Source: Rhodospirillaceae bacterium LM-1 (GTDB taxonomy: Bacteria; Pseudomonadota; Alphaproteobacteria; Rhodospirillales; WMHbin7). Taken from it: a stretch of DNA of 64,000 bases. The notes beneath the pieces are model-generated. The model ran no database searches. It had not been told where the DNA came from and saw only the letters and a program-made list of their open reading frames with translations. Of the stretch, positions 27,107-36,219 are shown piece by piece. Every line of letters starts with the position of its first letter. The first letter of the stretch is position 1. The stretch lies in the NCBI GenBank assembly GCA_902725215.1, contig CACUVI010000023.1:62803-126802 (forward strand), in the 5' to 3' direction. Both the position numbers and the translations under genes were made by a program.

Positions 27107-28290
27107 TGTCTGACAAAACGTTCCTGTCCTGGCCCTTCTTCGAAGACGGCCATCGTGAGTTCGCGCAAGCCATCGACGCCTGGGCGCACGAGGAGTTGGA
27201 ACGGATCGCCCCGCACCACGAATGCGAAGGCGAGCGGATGGACGACATGTCCCGCCGTCTCGTCGTTGCACTTGGCGAGCAGGGTTTCTTGAAGGCTTGC
27301 GTCCCGGCCGCCTATGGCGGTCGGGCGGCAAGTTTCGATGTGCGCGCCTTGTGTCTGGCCCGCGAAACCTTGGCGCGCCATGAGGGGCTTGCCGATTTCG
27401 CCTTTGCCATGCAGGGTTTGGGAAGTGCTGCGATTACGCTGTTTGGCACTGACCAGCAGAAGGCGAAATATTTGCCCAAGGTGGGCAGGGGCGAACTGAT
27501 CCCCGCCTTCGCCATTTCAGAGGCCGATGCCGGATCGGATGTCGGGGCCATGACCACGACAGCCGTCAAGGATGGCGATCATTACCTCATCACCGGCGAC
27601 AAGACCTGGATTTCGAATGCCGGGATCGCCGATTTCTATACGGTGTTCGCAAGGCTTGGCGATGCGTCGGGAGCCAAGGGTCTGGCGGCTTTCATCGTTG
27701 AAGCCGACGCGCCGGGATTCAAGGTGGCCAGCCGCATCGATGTGATCGCGCCGCATCCCCTGGGCAAGCTGCGGCTTGAAGAATGCCGCGTGCCGTCATC
27801 GGCGCTGCTTAGCCTGCCGGGCGAGGGATTCAAGATCGCCATGTCGGTGCTGGATGTTTTCCGCTCGACCGTGGCCGCCGCCGCCCTGGGCTTTGCCAGA
27901 AGGGCTTTGGACGAGGCCCTGAAACGCGCCCAGTCGCGCCATGTCTTCGGCAACGCCTTAAGCGACTATCAAATCACCCAGGCCAAACTGGCCGAGATGG
28001 CGGTTTCCATCGATGCCGCCGCGCTGCTGGTCTACCGCGCCGCCTGGACCAAAGATGTCAAGGGCGGGCGCGTGACGCGCGAAGCCTCGATGGCGAAATT
28101 GTTCGCTACCGAGGAAGCGCAGAAGGTGATCGATCAGGCCGTGCAGATATGGGGCGGTTTGGGCGTGGTCAGCGGGGTGGCGGTGGAAAGGCTGTACCGG
28201 GAAATCCGAGCACTTCGCATCTATGAAGGCACCAGCGAAGTGCAAAAGCTGGTCATCGCCAATGCGCTGCTGAGCGAGGGGAAGAACTAA
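27106..28290 (+). CDS. Acyl-CoA dehydrogenase
   Basis: FAD enzyme (394 aa) introducing an alpha,beta-double bond in a CoA ester. Motifs are '[20 protein letters not shown]' (flavin and substrate), '[19 protein letters not shown]', '[19 protein letters not shown]'-type helix and '[20 protein letters not shown]' with the catalytic Glu position in YEGT. ATG at 27106 shares one base with the preceding stop. It is last in the plus-strand operon and its TAA overlaps the convergent 3-hydroxyacyl-CoA dehydrogenase stop by 4 bp. Chain or ring specificity is not readable from sequence. Confidence 0.87.
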   Translation: MSDKTFLSWPFFEDGHREFAQAIDAWAHEELERIAPHHECEGERMDDMSRRLVVALGEQGFLKACVPAAYGGRAASFDVRALCLARETLARHEGLADFAFAMQGLGSAAITLFGTDQQKAKYLPKVGRGELIPAFAISEADAGSDVGAMTTTAVKDGDHYLITGDKTWISNAGIADFYTVFARLGDASGAKGLAAFIVEADAPGFKVASRIDVIAPHPLGKLRLEECRVPSSALLSLPGEGFKIAMSVLDVFRSTVAAAALGFARRALDEALKRAQSRHVFGNALSDYQITQAKLAEMAVSIDAAALLVYRAAWTKDVKGGRVTREASMAKLFATEEAQKVIDQAVQIWGGLGVVSGVAVERLYREIRALRIYEGTSEVQKLVIANALLSEGKN

Positions 28291-29777
28291 GTTTCTTCCG
28301 CCAGCAACGACAATCCCAACTCGGCGCGGCGTTTCAGCCACAGCGATGGCCGCCAGCGCATGTCGCCCGAACGGCGTTGCATGTTTTCCAAGATGGTCAG
28401 GATGATTTGCGTTCCCAGCTTGTCGCCCCAGGTCAGCGGCCCCATGGGATAGCCCAGGCCGAGGCGCACGGCGGTGTCGATATCGGCGGGCGAGGCGATG
28501 CCCTGGCCAGCGATATCGCAAGCGATGTTGACGATATTCGCCACCACGCGCTGCGAGACGAAGCCAAGACTGTCCTTGATGATGGACACCGGCTTGCCAT
28601 CCGATCCCAGCAGGGCGTGGGCCATGTTGCAATAATCGGCCTGGGTGGCGGGATTTGTCATGAGGACGCGCCGCTTGTCGAATCCGAACATGGGATCGAC
28701 CGCTAGGCAACGGCTTGCGTCAAGATTCAACCTTGCCGCAATGCCCGAAGCGTCTTCGCCCAGACAAGCCAGCAGGATCAAGCTGTCGGGACGTGGAGAT
28801 TTCCCGCTGTCGATGTCGGCCCCCAGCGATTGAAGCAGTCGCGTCACCTGGGGATCATTCGTCCAAACAGGGCAGGGCGCGGCCTTTGGTGGCGGCGGCT
28901 CGACCGGTTTCGCGATCTGCCCCTTGTCGTAAGCGTAAAAGCCCTGGCCGGTTTTCTTGCCCAACAAGCCCGCTTCCACGCGCGAGCGCACCAGGGGCGA
29001 GGGGCGGTAACGCGGTTCGTGATAGAACTGCGCGTACATTGTCTCCATGACGGCTGATGAAATATCCAGCCCGACCAGATCGTACAATTCCAGCGGCCCC
29101 ATGCGAAAGCCCACCTGCTCGGTCAGGATGCGGTCGATGCCGGCTGGGTCGGCGACGCCTTCTTCCAGAATGCGCAGCGCTTCGGGGCCATAACCGCGTC
29201 CGGCATGGTTGACGATAAAGCCTGGCGTGTCCTTGGCCCGCACCGGCGCATGGCCGAAACGCTTCACCATATCCATTAGGTTGGCGATGGTGGCGTCGGA
29301 ACTGCGCATCCCGGCCACCACTTCCGCCACTTTCATCAGCGGCACCGGATTGAAGAAATGCAGACCGGCCACGCGCTCGGGCACTTGGCAAGCGGTGGCG
29401 ATCGAGGTGATGGACAAAGAAGAGGTGTTCGAAGCCAGGATGCAAGTGGGGGTGACGATCTTTTCCAATTCGGCGAACAAGTTCCTTTTGGCGTCTAGCT
29501 GTTCGACAATGGCTTCGACGATCAATGCACAGGCGCTTAATTCGCCGCTTAAGGTCGCAATGGCTTTCAGACGGCAAGAAGCCGCCTTGGCCTCGTCTTG
29601 CGTCATCTTTCCCTTTTCGGCGAGCTTGACGAAGCTGGCCGCAAGAGCTTGACAGGCTTCCTGTGCCGCCCCTTCCTTGGCGTCGAACATCAGCACGCGA
29701 CATCCCGATGCGGCGGCAATCTGCGCGATGCCGCGCCCCATGGTTCCGCTGCCCGCAATGCCGATGACGGTCTCCAT
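28287..29777 (-). CDS. 3-hydroxyacyl-CoA dehydrogenase with duplicated C-terminal domain (PaaH type)
   Basis: 496 aa, larger than the ~285-aa simple enzyme. Residues 1-185 form the NAD domain ('[21 protein letters not shown]', catalytic '[17 protein letters not shown]'), followed by the substrate helix domain ('[17 protein letters not shown]', '[12 protein letters not shown]') and a second copy of it near 400-480 ('[20 protein letters not shown]', '[11 protein letters not shown]'). This layout is that of PaaH/PaaC in phenylacetate degradation. First gene... of its minus-strand pair is the hydratase at 29780, 2 bp upstream. Oxidises 3-hydroxyacyl-CoA intermediates of the island. Confidence 0.87.
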   Translation of the reverse strand: METVIGIAGSGTMGRGIAQIAAASGCRVLMFDAKEGAAQEACQALAASFVKLAEKGKMTQDEAKAASCRLKAIATLSGELSACALIVEAIVEQLDAKRNLFAELEKIVTPTCILASNTSSLSITSIATACQVPERVAGLHFFNPVPLMKVAEVVAGMRSSDATIANLMDMVKRFGHAPVRAKDTPGFIVNHAGRGYGPEALRILEEGVADPAGIDRILTEQVGFRMGPLELYDLVGLDISSAVMETMYAQFYHEPRYRPSPLVRSRVEAGLLGKKTGQGFYAYDKGQIAKPVEPPPPKAAPCPVWTNDPQVTRLLQSLGADIDSGKSPRPDSLILLACLGEDASGIAARLNLDASRCLAVDPMFGFDKRRVLMTNPATQADYCNMAHALLGSDGKPVSIIKDSLGFVSQRVVANIVNIACDIAGQGIASPADIDTAVRLGLGYPMGPLTWGDKLGTQIILTILENMQRRSGDMRWRPSLWLKRRAELGLSLLAEET

Positions 29778-29779
29778 GT

Positions 29780-30550
29780 CTATTTTCCCTCGAAAACGGG
29801 ACGGCGCTTGTCCAAAAAGGCCTTCATGCCTTCCTTCTGATCGGCGCTGGCAAACAAAAGCTGAAATGCCTTGCGCTCCAGCGCCAAGGCGCTGTCCAGT
29901 GGCGCATCCATGCCCGCCAGCACCACTTCCTTGATCTGGGTTACGGCCAGGGGCGGCAGGGCGGCAATGGTTTTGGCCAGTTGAAGTGCTGTGGGCAGCA
30001 CTTGATCATCGGCAACCACTTCGCTGACCAGCCCCATCGCGCTGGCCTCTTCAGCCGAAACCGGCTTTCCGGTCAGCAGCATCTTCATGGCCTTGAATTT
30101 GCCGACGGCGCGCAGCAAGCGCTGTGTGCCGCCCGCTCCCGGCATGATGCCGACCCGCACCTCGGGTTGGCCGAACTGAGCCGAAGATCCTGCGATGATG
30201 ATATCGGCATGCATGGCCAATTCGCAGCCGCCGCCCAGGGCAAAGCCGTTCACGGCGGCGATCATGGGTTTCGGGCATTGGGCGATGGCGCGCCACAACA
30301 AATGTGTTTGGCGCTGCAAGATGTCGATGGCGCCCGCCTCGGCCATCTCGGCCAGATCGGCCCCTGCGGCGAAAACATCCGCATTGCCGGTGACGACAAG
30401 GACGCGAATGGCCGGGTCGGCCGCCAGGGCCGAGACTTGTTCCGCCAACTGGTTGCGCAAGGCCATGTTCAGCGCGTTCTTGGCCTCGGGCCTGTTCAGG
30501 CGCAGCAAGGCCACGCCATCGTCATGGCGTTCCACGATCAATTCGGCCAT
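29780..30550 (-). CDS. Enoyl-CoA hydratase (PaaG/EchA-like)
   Basis: 256-aa crotonase with both catalytic glutamates ('LGGGCELAMHADIIIAG' and 'FGQPEVRVGIMPGAGGTQRL') and the oxyanion segment 'FAAGADLAEM'. The ATG at 30550 has an AGAGG ribosome site five bases upstream; a GTG two codons earlier is possible. It leads the minus-strand pair with the 3-hydroxyacyl-CoA dehydrogenase and is divergent from tetR, sharing the palindrome at 30594-30611. Confidence 0.87.
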   Translation of the reverse strand: MAELIVERHDDGVALLRLNRPEAKNALNMALRNQLAEQVSALAADPAIRVLVVTGNADVFAAGADLAEMAEAGAIDILQRQTHLLWRAIAQCPKPMIAAVNGFALGGGCELAMHADIIIAGSSAQFGQPEVRVGIMPGAGGTQRLLRAVGKFKAMKMLLTGKPVSAEEASAMGLVSEVVADDQVLPTALQLAKTIAALPPLAVTQIKEVVLAGMDAPLDSALALERKAFQLLFASADQKEGMKAFLDKRRPVFEGK

Positions 30551-30565
30551 TTTCACCTCTGTCTC

Positions 30566-30611
30566 TTGACAGGTTGCGTCGGGTTGGCAATATTGAATGA
30601 TTATTCATTCA
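30566..30611. promoter_or_regulatory. Divergent promoter region and TetR operator
   Basis: The dyad TGAATGA-TTAT-TCATTCA occupies 30594-30611. For the plus strand, TTGACA (30566-30571) is 17 bases from AATATT (30589-30594). For the minus strand, a TTGACG lies upstream with 17 bases to TAATCA. The palindrome therefore overlaps both -10 regions, suited to simultaneous control of tetR and the hydratase-dehydrogenase pair. Confidence 0.7.
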
Positions 30612-30656
30612 GTGGCAGGGCGTCAAGTCTTTCCAACAACCGCCCAAGGAGCGAAC

Positions 30657-31358
30657 ATGCTGGCCAAACCGGCCTTCGAGGTGCAAAGCCTGGTGACCGA
30701 CGCCGAACTGGTAAAGAAGCGCCGTGCGCAGATCATCGCCGCCGCGGTCGATCTGTTCGCCCATCAGGGCTATTACAAAACTACCATTCAAGACGTGGCG
30801 AAAAGGGCTGGGGTCAGCGCAGGCTTGATCTATCAATATGTGCGCGACAAGGAAGACGTGCTGCTGTTGTCGGTGCTGGATGTGCTGGAATCCTACAAGC
30901 AGGAAATACCGGCGGCCATTGCGGGCCTGACTGATCCGCTTGAACGGTTCCGGGCGGCGATCATGGCCTATTGCCGGGTGGTCGATCAGCGGCGCGAAGC
31001 CACCGTGCTGGCTTATCGCTCGACCAAATCGCTAAGCTCCGAGCGCCGCCAACTGATCATGGCTTCCGAGATCGAAACCAACGCCTTGATCGCCAAATGC
31101 ATTCAGGACGGCATCGATGCGGGCCTGTTTCGCGACGTGGATGCCGCCCTGGCGACCGATCATTTCGTCAGCTTGGCCCATAGCTGGGCGTTGAAACATT
31201 GGCGCATCAAGCCGGTTGCCGGTTTCGAGCGCTATGTCGAGGAGGGATTCGACTTTCTCGTTCACGCCCTGCTGACCGAGAAGGGCTGGAAACATTACAG
31301 GAAATTGCAAGCGGAGAAGGACGGCAAGGAGAAGAAGAAGCCTTCGAAGGCGCGTTAA
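30657..31358 (+). CDS. TetR/AcrR family regulator of the acyl-CoA island
   Basis: 233-aa repressor candidate. The N-terminal helix-turn-helix is evident ('KRRAQIIAAAVDLFAHQGYY', then 'TTIQDVAKRAGVSAGLIYQY'). The C-terminal ~150 residues form the ligand domain and end in a Lys-rich tail ('KDGKEKKKPSKAR'). ATG at 30657 follows AAGGAG; a longer frame would read through the operator and is rejected. It is 34 bp upstream of the CoA ligase, with which it is probably co-transcribed. By analogy with other TetR proteins in acyl-CoA clusters, the ligand may be the CoA thioester; this is inference. Confidence 0.85.
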   Translation: MLAKPAFEVQSLVTDAELVKKRRAQIIAAAVDLFAHQGYYKTTIQDVAKRAGVSAGLIYQYVRDKEDVLLLSVLDVLESYKQEIPAAIAGLTDPLERFRAAIMAYCRVVDQRREATVLAYRSTKSLSSERRQLIMASEIETNALIAKCIQDGIDAGLFRDVDAALATDHFVSLAHSWALKHWRIKPVAGFERYVEEGFDFLVHALLTEKGWKHYRKLQAEKDGKEKKKPSKAR

Positions 31359-31392
31359 GACGCTTCGGGGCGCAGGCAACAGGGAGGAAAGA

Positions 31393-33030
31393 ATGACGCG
31401 GATTCCTGGCGGTGTGCCTTCGGCGCATCTCGATACGTTTGCGCGCGACCGTTTGCCGCCGCCGCATTTGATGCCGCGCTTCGATTATTCGATGCCGCAT
31501 CTTGCCGACATTCCCGACCGTTTAAACGGCGCATCGATCCTGATCGATGGCGCGATCAGCGATGGCTTCGCATCCAAAACCGCCTTCTTCTGCGGCGACG
31601 CAGCCTGGAGTTATGGCGAGGTGCAAGACAAGGCCGACCGCATCGCCCGCGTGCTGGTCGAGGATTTCGGCCTGGTTCCCGGCAATCGCGTGCTGGTGCG
31701 TTCGGCCAACACGCCCATGGCGGTGGCCTGCTGGCTGGCCGTGCTGAAGGCCGGCGGCGTCTGCGTGAACACCATGGCCTTGCTGCGCGCCCGTGAACTG
31801 GTTTTCATCCTCAACAAGGCGCAAATCTCGATTGCGCTGTCCGATATCGATCTGGCCGACGAGTTGGAACTAGCCAAGGGATCGGGCGAGGCGCTTCGCC
31901 ATGTCAGTTATTTCTCGTCCCTTTGCACCGGCAAGGGGGATTTGGATCGTCGGTTGGAAAAGAAGACAGGCGGCTTTAAAGCCGTCGAAACGGCGGCGGA
32001 CGATGTGGCGCTGATCACCTTTACCTCAGGCACCACCGGTAATCCCAAGGGGGCGATGCATTTTCATCGCGACATTCTGGCGGTCTGCCGCTGTTGGCCG
32101 CAGGTTTTCACGATCGATCAGGACGAGATCATCACCGGTTCGCCTTCGTTGGCCTTTACCTATGGCATGGCGGCTTTCATGATGTACCCGCTTTACTGGC
32201 GGGCCACGGCGGCGCTGCTGCCCAAGCCAAGCGCCGACGCCATTCTTGAAATCATCGAACGACGTCAAGTGACCAGCCTTTACACCGTGCCCACGATGTA
32301 TCACGCGCTGCTGGAACAGGCGGGAACGCAAAGCCTGAAAAGTTTGCGCAAGGCCTCGTCGGCGGGCGAGCATTTGCGACAGCGCTTGTGGGAAGGTTGG
32401 CTGGACAAAACCGGCATCCGTCTGGTCAATGGATTAGGCATGACCGAATTTCTGACTCATTTCATTTCTGAATCGATGGCCGTGGAAAAGCCGGGATCGA
32501 CCGGGCGTGCCGTTCCCGGCTATACGGTGGGAGTGCTGGACGACGAGGGCAATCGACTGCCGCTGGGCAGCAAGGGGCGTTTAGCCGCTTACGGCCCCAC
32601 GGGCGGGCGATATATGGACGATGCCGAACGCCAAGCCAAGTTCGTGCAGAATGGCTGGAACGTGACGGGCGACATTGCGGAACAAGATGCCGATGGGCGC
32701 TTCTGGTATACTGACCGTTCGGACGACATGATCGTCACCTCGGGCTACAACGTGTCAGCCACCGAGGTCGAACGCGTGATCCTGGATCATCCCAAAGTGT
32801 ACGAATGCGCCGTGGTGGGGATCGACGACGACGCCCGCGGCAAAATCGTCAGGGCTTGCATCGTGCTGAAGGACGAGAGGGACAGATCCGAAACCACCGC
32901 CAAGGAAATTCAGGATTTCGTCAAGGCGACGATCTCGCCCTACAAATATCCGCGCGACATTCAGTTCCTGGAGGAATTGCCCAAGACCTTGACCGGCAAG
33001 GTGCAACGCTACCGCTTAAGAACGCTGTAA
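31393..33030 (+). CDS. Aryl/acyl-CoA ligase, benzoate- or 2-aminobenzoate-CoA ligase like
   Basis: 545-aa ANL superfamily enzyme activating a carboxylate with ATP and CoA. Motifs are 'LITFTSGTTGNPKGAMHFH' (P-loop), 'NGLGMTEFLTHF' (A5), 'WNVTGDIAEQDADGRFWYTDR' (A7) and 'SDDMIVTSGYNVSATEVE', with the C-terminal catalytic Lys in 'KTLTGKVQRYRL'. The N-terminal 'DTFARDRLPPPHLMPRFDY' is a feature I associate with 2-aminobenzoate-CoA ligases. It provides the entry step for the surrounding beta-oxidation-like genes. The good GGAGG site precedes the ATG. Its last 15 bp overlap the convergent acr3 end. Confidence 0.82.
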   Translation: MTRIPGGVPSAHLDTFARDRLPPPHLMPRFDYSMPHLADIPDRLNGASILIDGAISDGFASKTAFFCGDAAWSYGEVQDKADRIARVLVEDFGLVPGNRVLVRSANTPMAVACWLAVLKAGGVCVNTMALLRARELVFILNKAQISIALSDIDLADELELAKGSGEALRHVSYFSSLCTGKGDLDRRLEKKTGGFKAVETAADDVALITFTSGTTGNPKGAMHFHRDILAVCRCWPQVFTIDQDEIITGSPSLAFTYGMAAFMMYPLYWRATAALLPKPSADAILEIIERRQVTSLYTVPTMYHALLEQAGTQSLKSLRKASSAGEHLRQRLWEGWLDKTGIRLVNGLGMTEFLTHFISESMAVEKPGSTGRAVPGYTVGVLDDEGNRLPLGSKGRLAAYGPTGGRYMDDAERQAKFVQNGWNVTGDIAEQDADGRFWYTDRSDDMIVTSGYNVSATEVERVILDHPKVYECAVVGIDDDARGKIVRACIVLKDERDRSETTAKEIQDFVKATISPYKYPRDIQFLEELPKTLTGKVQRYRLRTL

Positions 33031-34089
33031 GCCGGTTTCGTACCAGCCCTTGCTGTCGTTCACGATGCGCACGACCGACAGCATGACCGGAACTTCGATC
33101 AGCACGCCGACCACGGTGGCCAGGGCGGCGCCGGAATGAAAGCCGAACAGACTGATGGCGGCGGCGACGGCCAGTTCAAAGAAGTTGGACGCGCCGATCA
33201 AAGCCGATGGCCCGGCCACGCAATGGGCCACGCCCAGTTTTCTGTTCAGCCAGTAGGAAAGACCGGCGTTGAAATAGACCTGAATGGTGATGGGCACGGC
33301 CAGCATCAGAATAATCAACGGCTGTTTCAGGATTTCCTCGCCCTGGAAGCCGAACAGCAAGACAAGCGTGGTCAGCAGGGCAATCAGGGAAACCGGTCCC
33401 AGCTTATCCATGGCGCGCTGGAACGCTTCCTCGCCCTTGGCCAGCAGCAGCTTGCGCCAGACTTGCGCCACGATGACCGGCACCACGATGTAAAGAACGA
33501 CCGACAGGAACAAGGTTTCCCAGGGAACGGTGATCGAGGACAGCCCCAAAAGCAGTGCGACGATGGGCGCAAAGGCGAGAATCATGATGACGTCGTTAAG
33601 CGCCACTTGGCTCAGCGTGAAATGCGGCTCGCCATTCGTCAGGTTGGACCAGACGAAGACCATGGCCGTGCAGGGCGCTGCGGCCAGCAGGATCAGTCCC
33701 GCGATATAGCTTTCGATCTGGTCGGCGGGCAGCAAGGGTCGAAACAAGAATCCTATGAAAATGGCCCCCAGCAGCGCCATCGAGAAAGGCTTGACCGCCC
33801 AGTTGATGAACAGGGTGACGCCGATACCCTTCCAATGTTCGCGCACCTGATGCAGGGCGGCGAAGTCGATCTTCAGCAGCATGGGGATGATCATCAGCCA
33901 GATCAGCACCGCCACAGGCATATTGACCTTGTAGAGTTCCATGCCGCCGATGGCTTGGAAGGGGGCGGGGGCCAGATGGCCAAGGCCCACGCCCGCCACG
34001 ATGCACAGTCCCACCCAAACGGTCAGATAGCGCTCGAACAGGCCCATGGGTTTTTTCTGGCTCTGGGCGGATTCGCAAAGGGCGCTCAT
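33016..34089 (-). CDS. acr3: ACR3-type arsenite efflux permease
   Basis: Ten-segment membrane transporter (357 aa) expelling As(III). Typical ACR3 motifs are 'AAPCTAMVFVWSNLTNGEP' (with the essential membrane Cys), 'VALNDVIMILAFAPIVALLL' and 'GPSALIGASNFFELAVAAAI'. The ATG at 34089 overlaps the preceding stop (ATGA), so it is the last gene of arsR-arsP-trx-arsC fusion-acr3. It is a BART superfamily transporter unrelated to ArsB. Confidence 0.93.
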   Translation of the reverse strand: MSALCESAQSQKKPMGLFERYLTVWVGLCIVAGVGLGHLAPAPFQAIGGMELYKVNMPVAVLIWLMIIPMLLKIDFAALHQVREHWKGIGVTLFINWAVKPFSMALLGAIFIGFLFRPLLPADQIESYIAGLILLAAAPCTAMVFVWSNLTNGEPHFTLSQVALNDVIMILAFAPIVALLLGLSSITVPWETLFLSVVLYIVVPVIVAQVWRKLLLAKGEEAFQRAMDKLGPVSLIALLTTLVLLFGFQGEEILKQPLIILMLAVPITIQVYFNAGLSYWLNRKLGVAHCVAGPSALIGASNFFELAVAAAISLFGFHSGAALATVVGVLIEVPVMLSVVRIVNDSKGWYETGLQRS

Positions 34090-34997
34090 GCAATGTCTCC
34101 GGCTTTTTCGGGTCCCAGTTCGATCAGGCGCTTCATCTTCTCTTCGATCTGGGCATAGATTCTGCGGAACTCGGCCAGTCTTTCGCCATGTGTGCCGGTG
34201 GCGGCGGCAGGGTCGGGAAAGCCCAGGTGAATCTTTTTTGGCCCACCCGGCCAGACGGGGCAAATCTCGCCTGCGGCATTGTCGCAGACCGTAATCACCA
34301 GATCCATTTTGGGCGCGCCGTCGGCTGCGAATTCGTCCCAGGATTTGGAACGCAACCCATCGATGCGGTGGCCCCTTTCAGCCAGCAATTCCAGCGTCAG
34401 CGGATTGACTTGTCCCGTCGGGTGGCTGCCCGCGCTGAAAGCCTTCCAGCGCCCTTCGCCCAGGGCGTTGATCAGCGCCTCGCCCATCACGCTTCTAGCG
34501 CTGTTGCCGGTGCAAAGAACGAGAACGTTGATGGGATGCGGCTCGATCAGTTCCGCCGCCAGTTCCGTTGCCTTGACGGCGTAGGCAAAGCAGTTCTTGA
34601 CGAGTCCCCTATCCTTGAAACTGGCATAGCCTTCCGGCGTGCCCAGGTCGCAGCCCAACAGTTCGGCGCAATTGGTCGATCCATATTCGGCCCTGAAGCG
34701 CGACAACAAACGTTGCGTGGCCAGATAGGCCTGATCCAGGGATTCGTCTCCCCGGTTGCGGCCATAGGCCAGACCAAGCCCCATGACGGCGCCCGATACC
34801 GCGCCGCATTGGCCGCATGTGCGCGCCATGCCGCTGCAAAAGCCCGTGGCGATGGCGGGGATCAGGTCGGATGAAATGTCTTGAAATTCCGCCAGCGCCA
34901 GCAAAACGCTCTCGGCGCAGAAAAGACCGCCTTTGAAATGCCCAAGCGCTGCTTCACCGGCCTTGCGGTAATTCTCCTGGGCCTGTCTTTGGTTCAT
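34086..34997 (-). CDS. C_GCAxxG_C_C redox domain fused to thioredoxin-type arsenate reductase ArsC
   Basis: 303-aa two-domain protein. Residues 1-150 match the C_GCAxxG_C_C family: C27, C54, 'C61GQC64GAVSG', C110, C116, C136. Residues 157-303 are a low-molecular-weight phosphatase-fold ArsC: the CX5R loop C162-TGNSA-R168, 'SAGSHPTGQVNP', and the resolving pair C238 and C246 in 'VITVCDNAAGEICPVWPGG'. This is the three-cysteine thioredoxin-coupled type that reduces arsenate to arsenite for Acr3 export. The N-terminal domain may supply or relay electrons; that is inference. It follows the thioredoxin-like gene by 4 bp and overlaps acr3. Confidence 0.85.
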   Translation of the reverse strand: MNQRQAQENYRKAGEAALGHFKGGLFCAESVLLALAEFQDISSDLIPAIATGFCSGMARTCGQCGAVSGAVMGLGLAYGRNRGDESLDQAYLATQRLLSRFRAEYGSTNCAELLGCDLGTPEGYASFKDRGLVKNCFAYAVKATELAAELIEPHPINVLVLCTGNSARSVMGEALINALGEGRWKAFSAGSHPTGQVNPLTLELLAERGHRIDGLRSKSWDEFAADGAPKMDLVITVCDNAAGEICPVWPGGPKKIHLGFPDPAAATGTHGERLAEFRRIYAQIEEKMKRLIELGPEKAGDIA

Positions 34998-35001
34998 GCC
35001 G

Positions 35002-35238
35002 CTAACCTTTCAGCCAAGCGTCGATCTTGGAGGGTGCGGGCACGCTGCCCGAATGCACCACCTTGCCGTCGATCACCACGCCGGGCGTACTCATCACGCC
35101 CAGGCCCAGAATGGTGGCCATGTCGGTGACCTTCTCCAGCGCAACCTCGACGCCCAGGTTTTTCGCCTGCGTCTCGATCATCTTCATGACGGTATCGCAA
35201 TTGCCGCAACAGCCGCCCAGAACCTTGATGTTTTTCAT
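35002..35238 (-). CDS. Thioredoxin-like small redox-active disulfide protein
   Basis: 78 aa, of the Thioredoxin_3 ('redox-active disulfide protein 2') family. The redox motif is C10-C11-G-N-C14 near the N-terminus ('VLGGCCGNCDTVMKMI'), and 'VMSTPGVVIDGKVVHSG' contains the cis-proline region of the thioredoxin fold. Such proteins are often next to ArsP-like permeases. It may reduce the neighbouring ArsC domain, though a dedicated reductase was not seen. Confidence 0.82.
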   Translation of the reverse strand: MKNIKVLGGCCGNCDTVMKMIETQAKNLGVEVALEKVTDMATILGLGVMSTPGVVIDGKVVHSGSVPAPSKIDAWLKG

Positions 35239-35251
35239 AAGCGCCCTTTCG

Positions 35252-36217
35252 TCACGAGAAGATGAAGTTGAAGCCGTAGCCGACGAAGATGAAAGCCACG
35301 GCCAGAATGCCCACGAAGATGGCGATCAATTGCGGCTTGATCACCTGTTTTAGCATGATGACTTCGGGCAGCGACAAGGCGGCGATGCTCATCATCAGGG
35401 CCAGCACGGTGCCGACCGGAACGCCCTTGGCCAGCAGCGCTTCGGCCACCGGAATGACGCTGGTCGCACTTCCGTACAGGGGGATTCCCATCAGCACGGC
35501 CAGCGGCACGGCGAATGGATTGTCGGCGCTGGCATATTGGGTGAAGAATTCCTGCGGCACGTAACCGTGCAGGAAAGCGCCGATGCCGATGCCGATGAAC
35601 ACGTACAGCCACAAGCGCTTCAGGATGCTTTTCACCTCGCCCCAGGCATAGGCCGCACGTTCGGCCCAACTTTCCGGATGTTCGGGCAAGGCCGCCTCGC
35701 CCATATGGATTTTCCAGACATAATCCTCGACATAGCGTTCCAGCTTCATGCCGTCGATCAGCAATCCGCCGATCAGCCCCACGGTCAGTCCGGTCACGAC
35801 ATAGAGTACGGCGAATTCCAGGCCGATGGACGAGGCCAGGATGATGACGGCGATCTCATTGATCATCGGAGAGGCGATCAGGAAAGACATGGTGACGCCC
35901 AGGGGAATGCCCGCTTCCAGAAAGCCAATGAACAAGGGGATGGACGAGCAGGAGCAGAAGGGGGTGACGGCGCCAAGCCCCACGGCCGCCGGATAGGCCA
36001 CGATGCGCCGCTTGCCGCCAATCAGCTTGCGCACGCGTTCGGGCGACATCATCGAGCGAAACAGGCCGATGACGAAGACGATCAAGGCCAGCAGAAAGAA
36101 AATCTTGGCCGTGTCCTCGATGAAGAAGTGAAGCGCGCCGCCCAGGCTTTGCGTCACATCCAGGCCCAAGAGGCGGATGGTCAGCAGGTCGGCCAGAAAC
36201 TTGAAGGGATCGATCAT
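35252..36217 (-). CDS. arsP: ArsP-like permease (DUF318 family)
   Basis: Eight-segment membrane permease (321 aa). The family signature 'VTPFCSCSSIPLFIGFLEAG' and 'GVTMSFLIASPMINEIAVII' is clear. ArsP members export trivalent organoarsenicals; others of the family have unknown cargo. It begins 2 bp after the arsR stop; an upstream start overlapping arsR by 19 bp is possible but less likely. Its place after arsR and before the redox and acr3 genes supports an arsenic role. Confidence 0.78.
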   Translation of the reverse strand: MIDPFKFLADLLTIRLLGLDVTQSLGGALHFFIEDTAKIFFLLALIVFVIGLFRSMMSPERVRKLIGGKRRIVAYPAAVGLGAVTPFCSCSSIPLFIGFLEAGIPLGVTMSFLIASPMINEIAVIILASSIGLEFAVLYVVTGLTVGLIGGLLIDGMKLERYVEDYVWKIHMGEAALPEHPESWAERAAYAWGEVKSILKRLWLYVFIGIGIGAFLHGYVPQEFFTQYASADNPFAVPLAVLMGIPLYGSATSVIPVAEALLAKGVPVGTVLALMMSIAALSLPEVIMLKQVIKPQLIAIFVGILAVAFIFVGYGFNFIFS

Positions 36218-36219
36218 CT

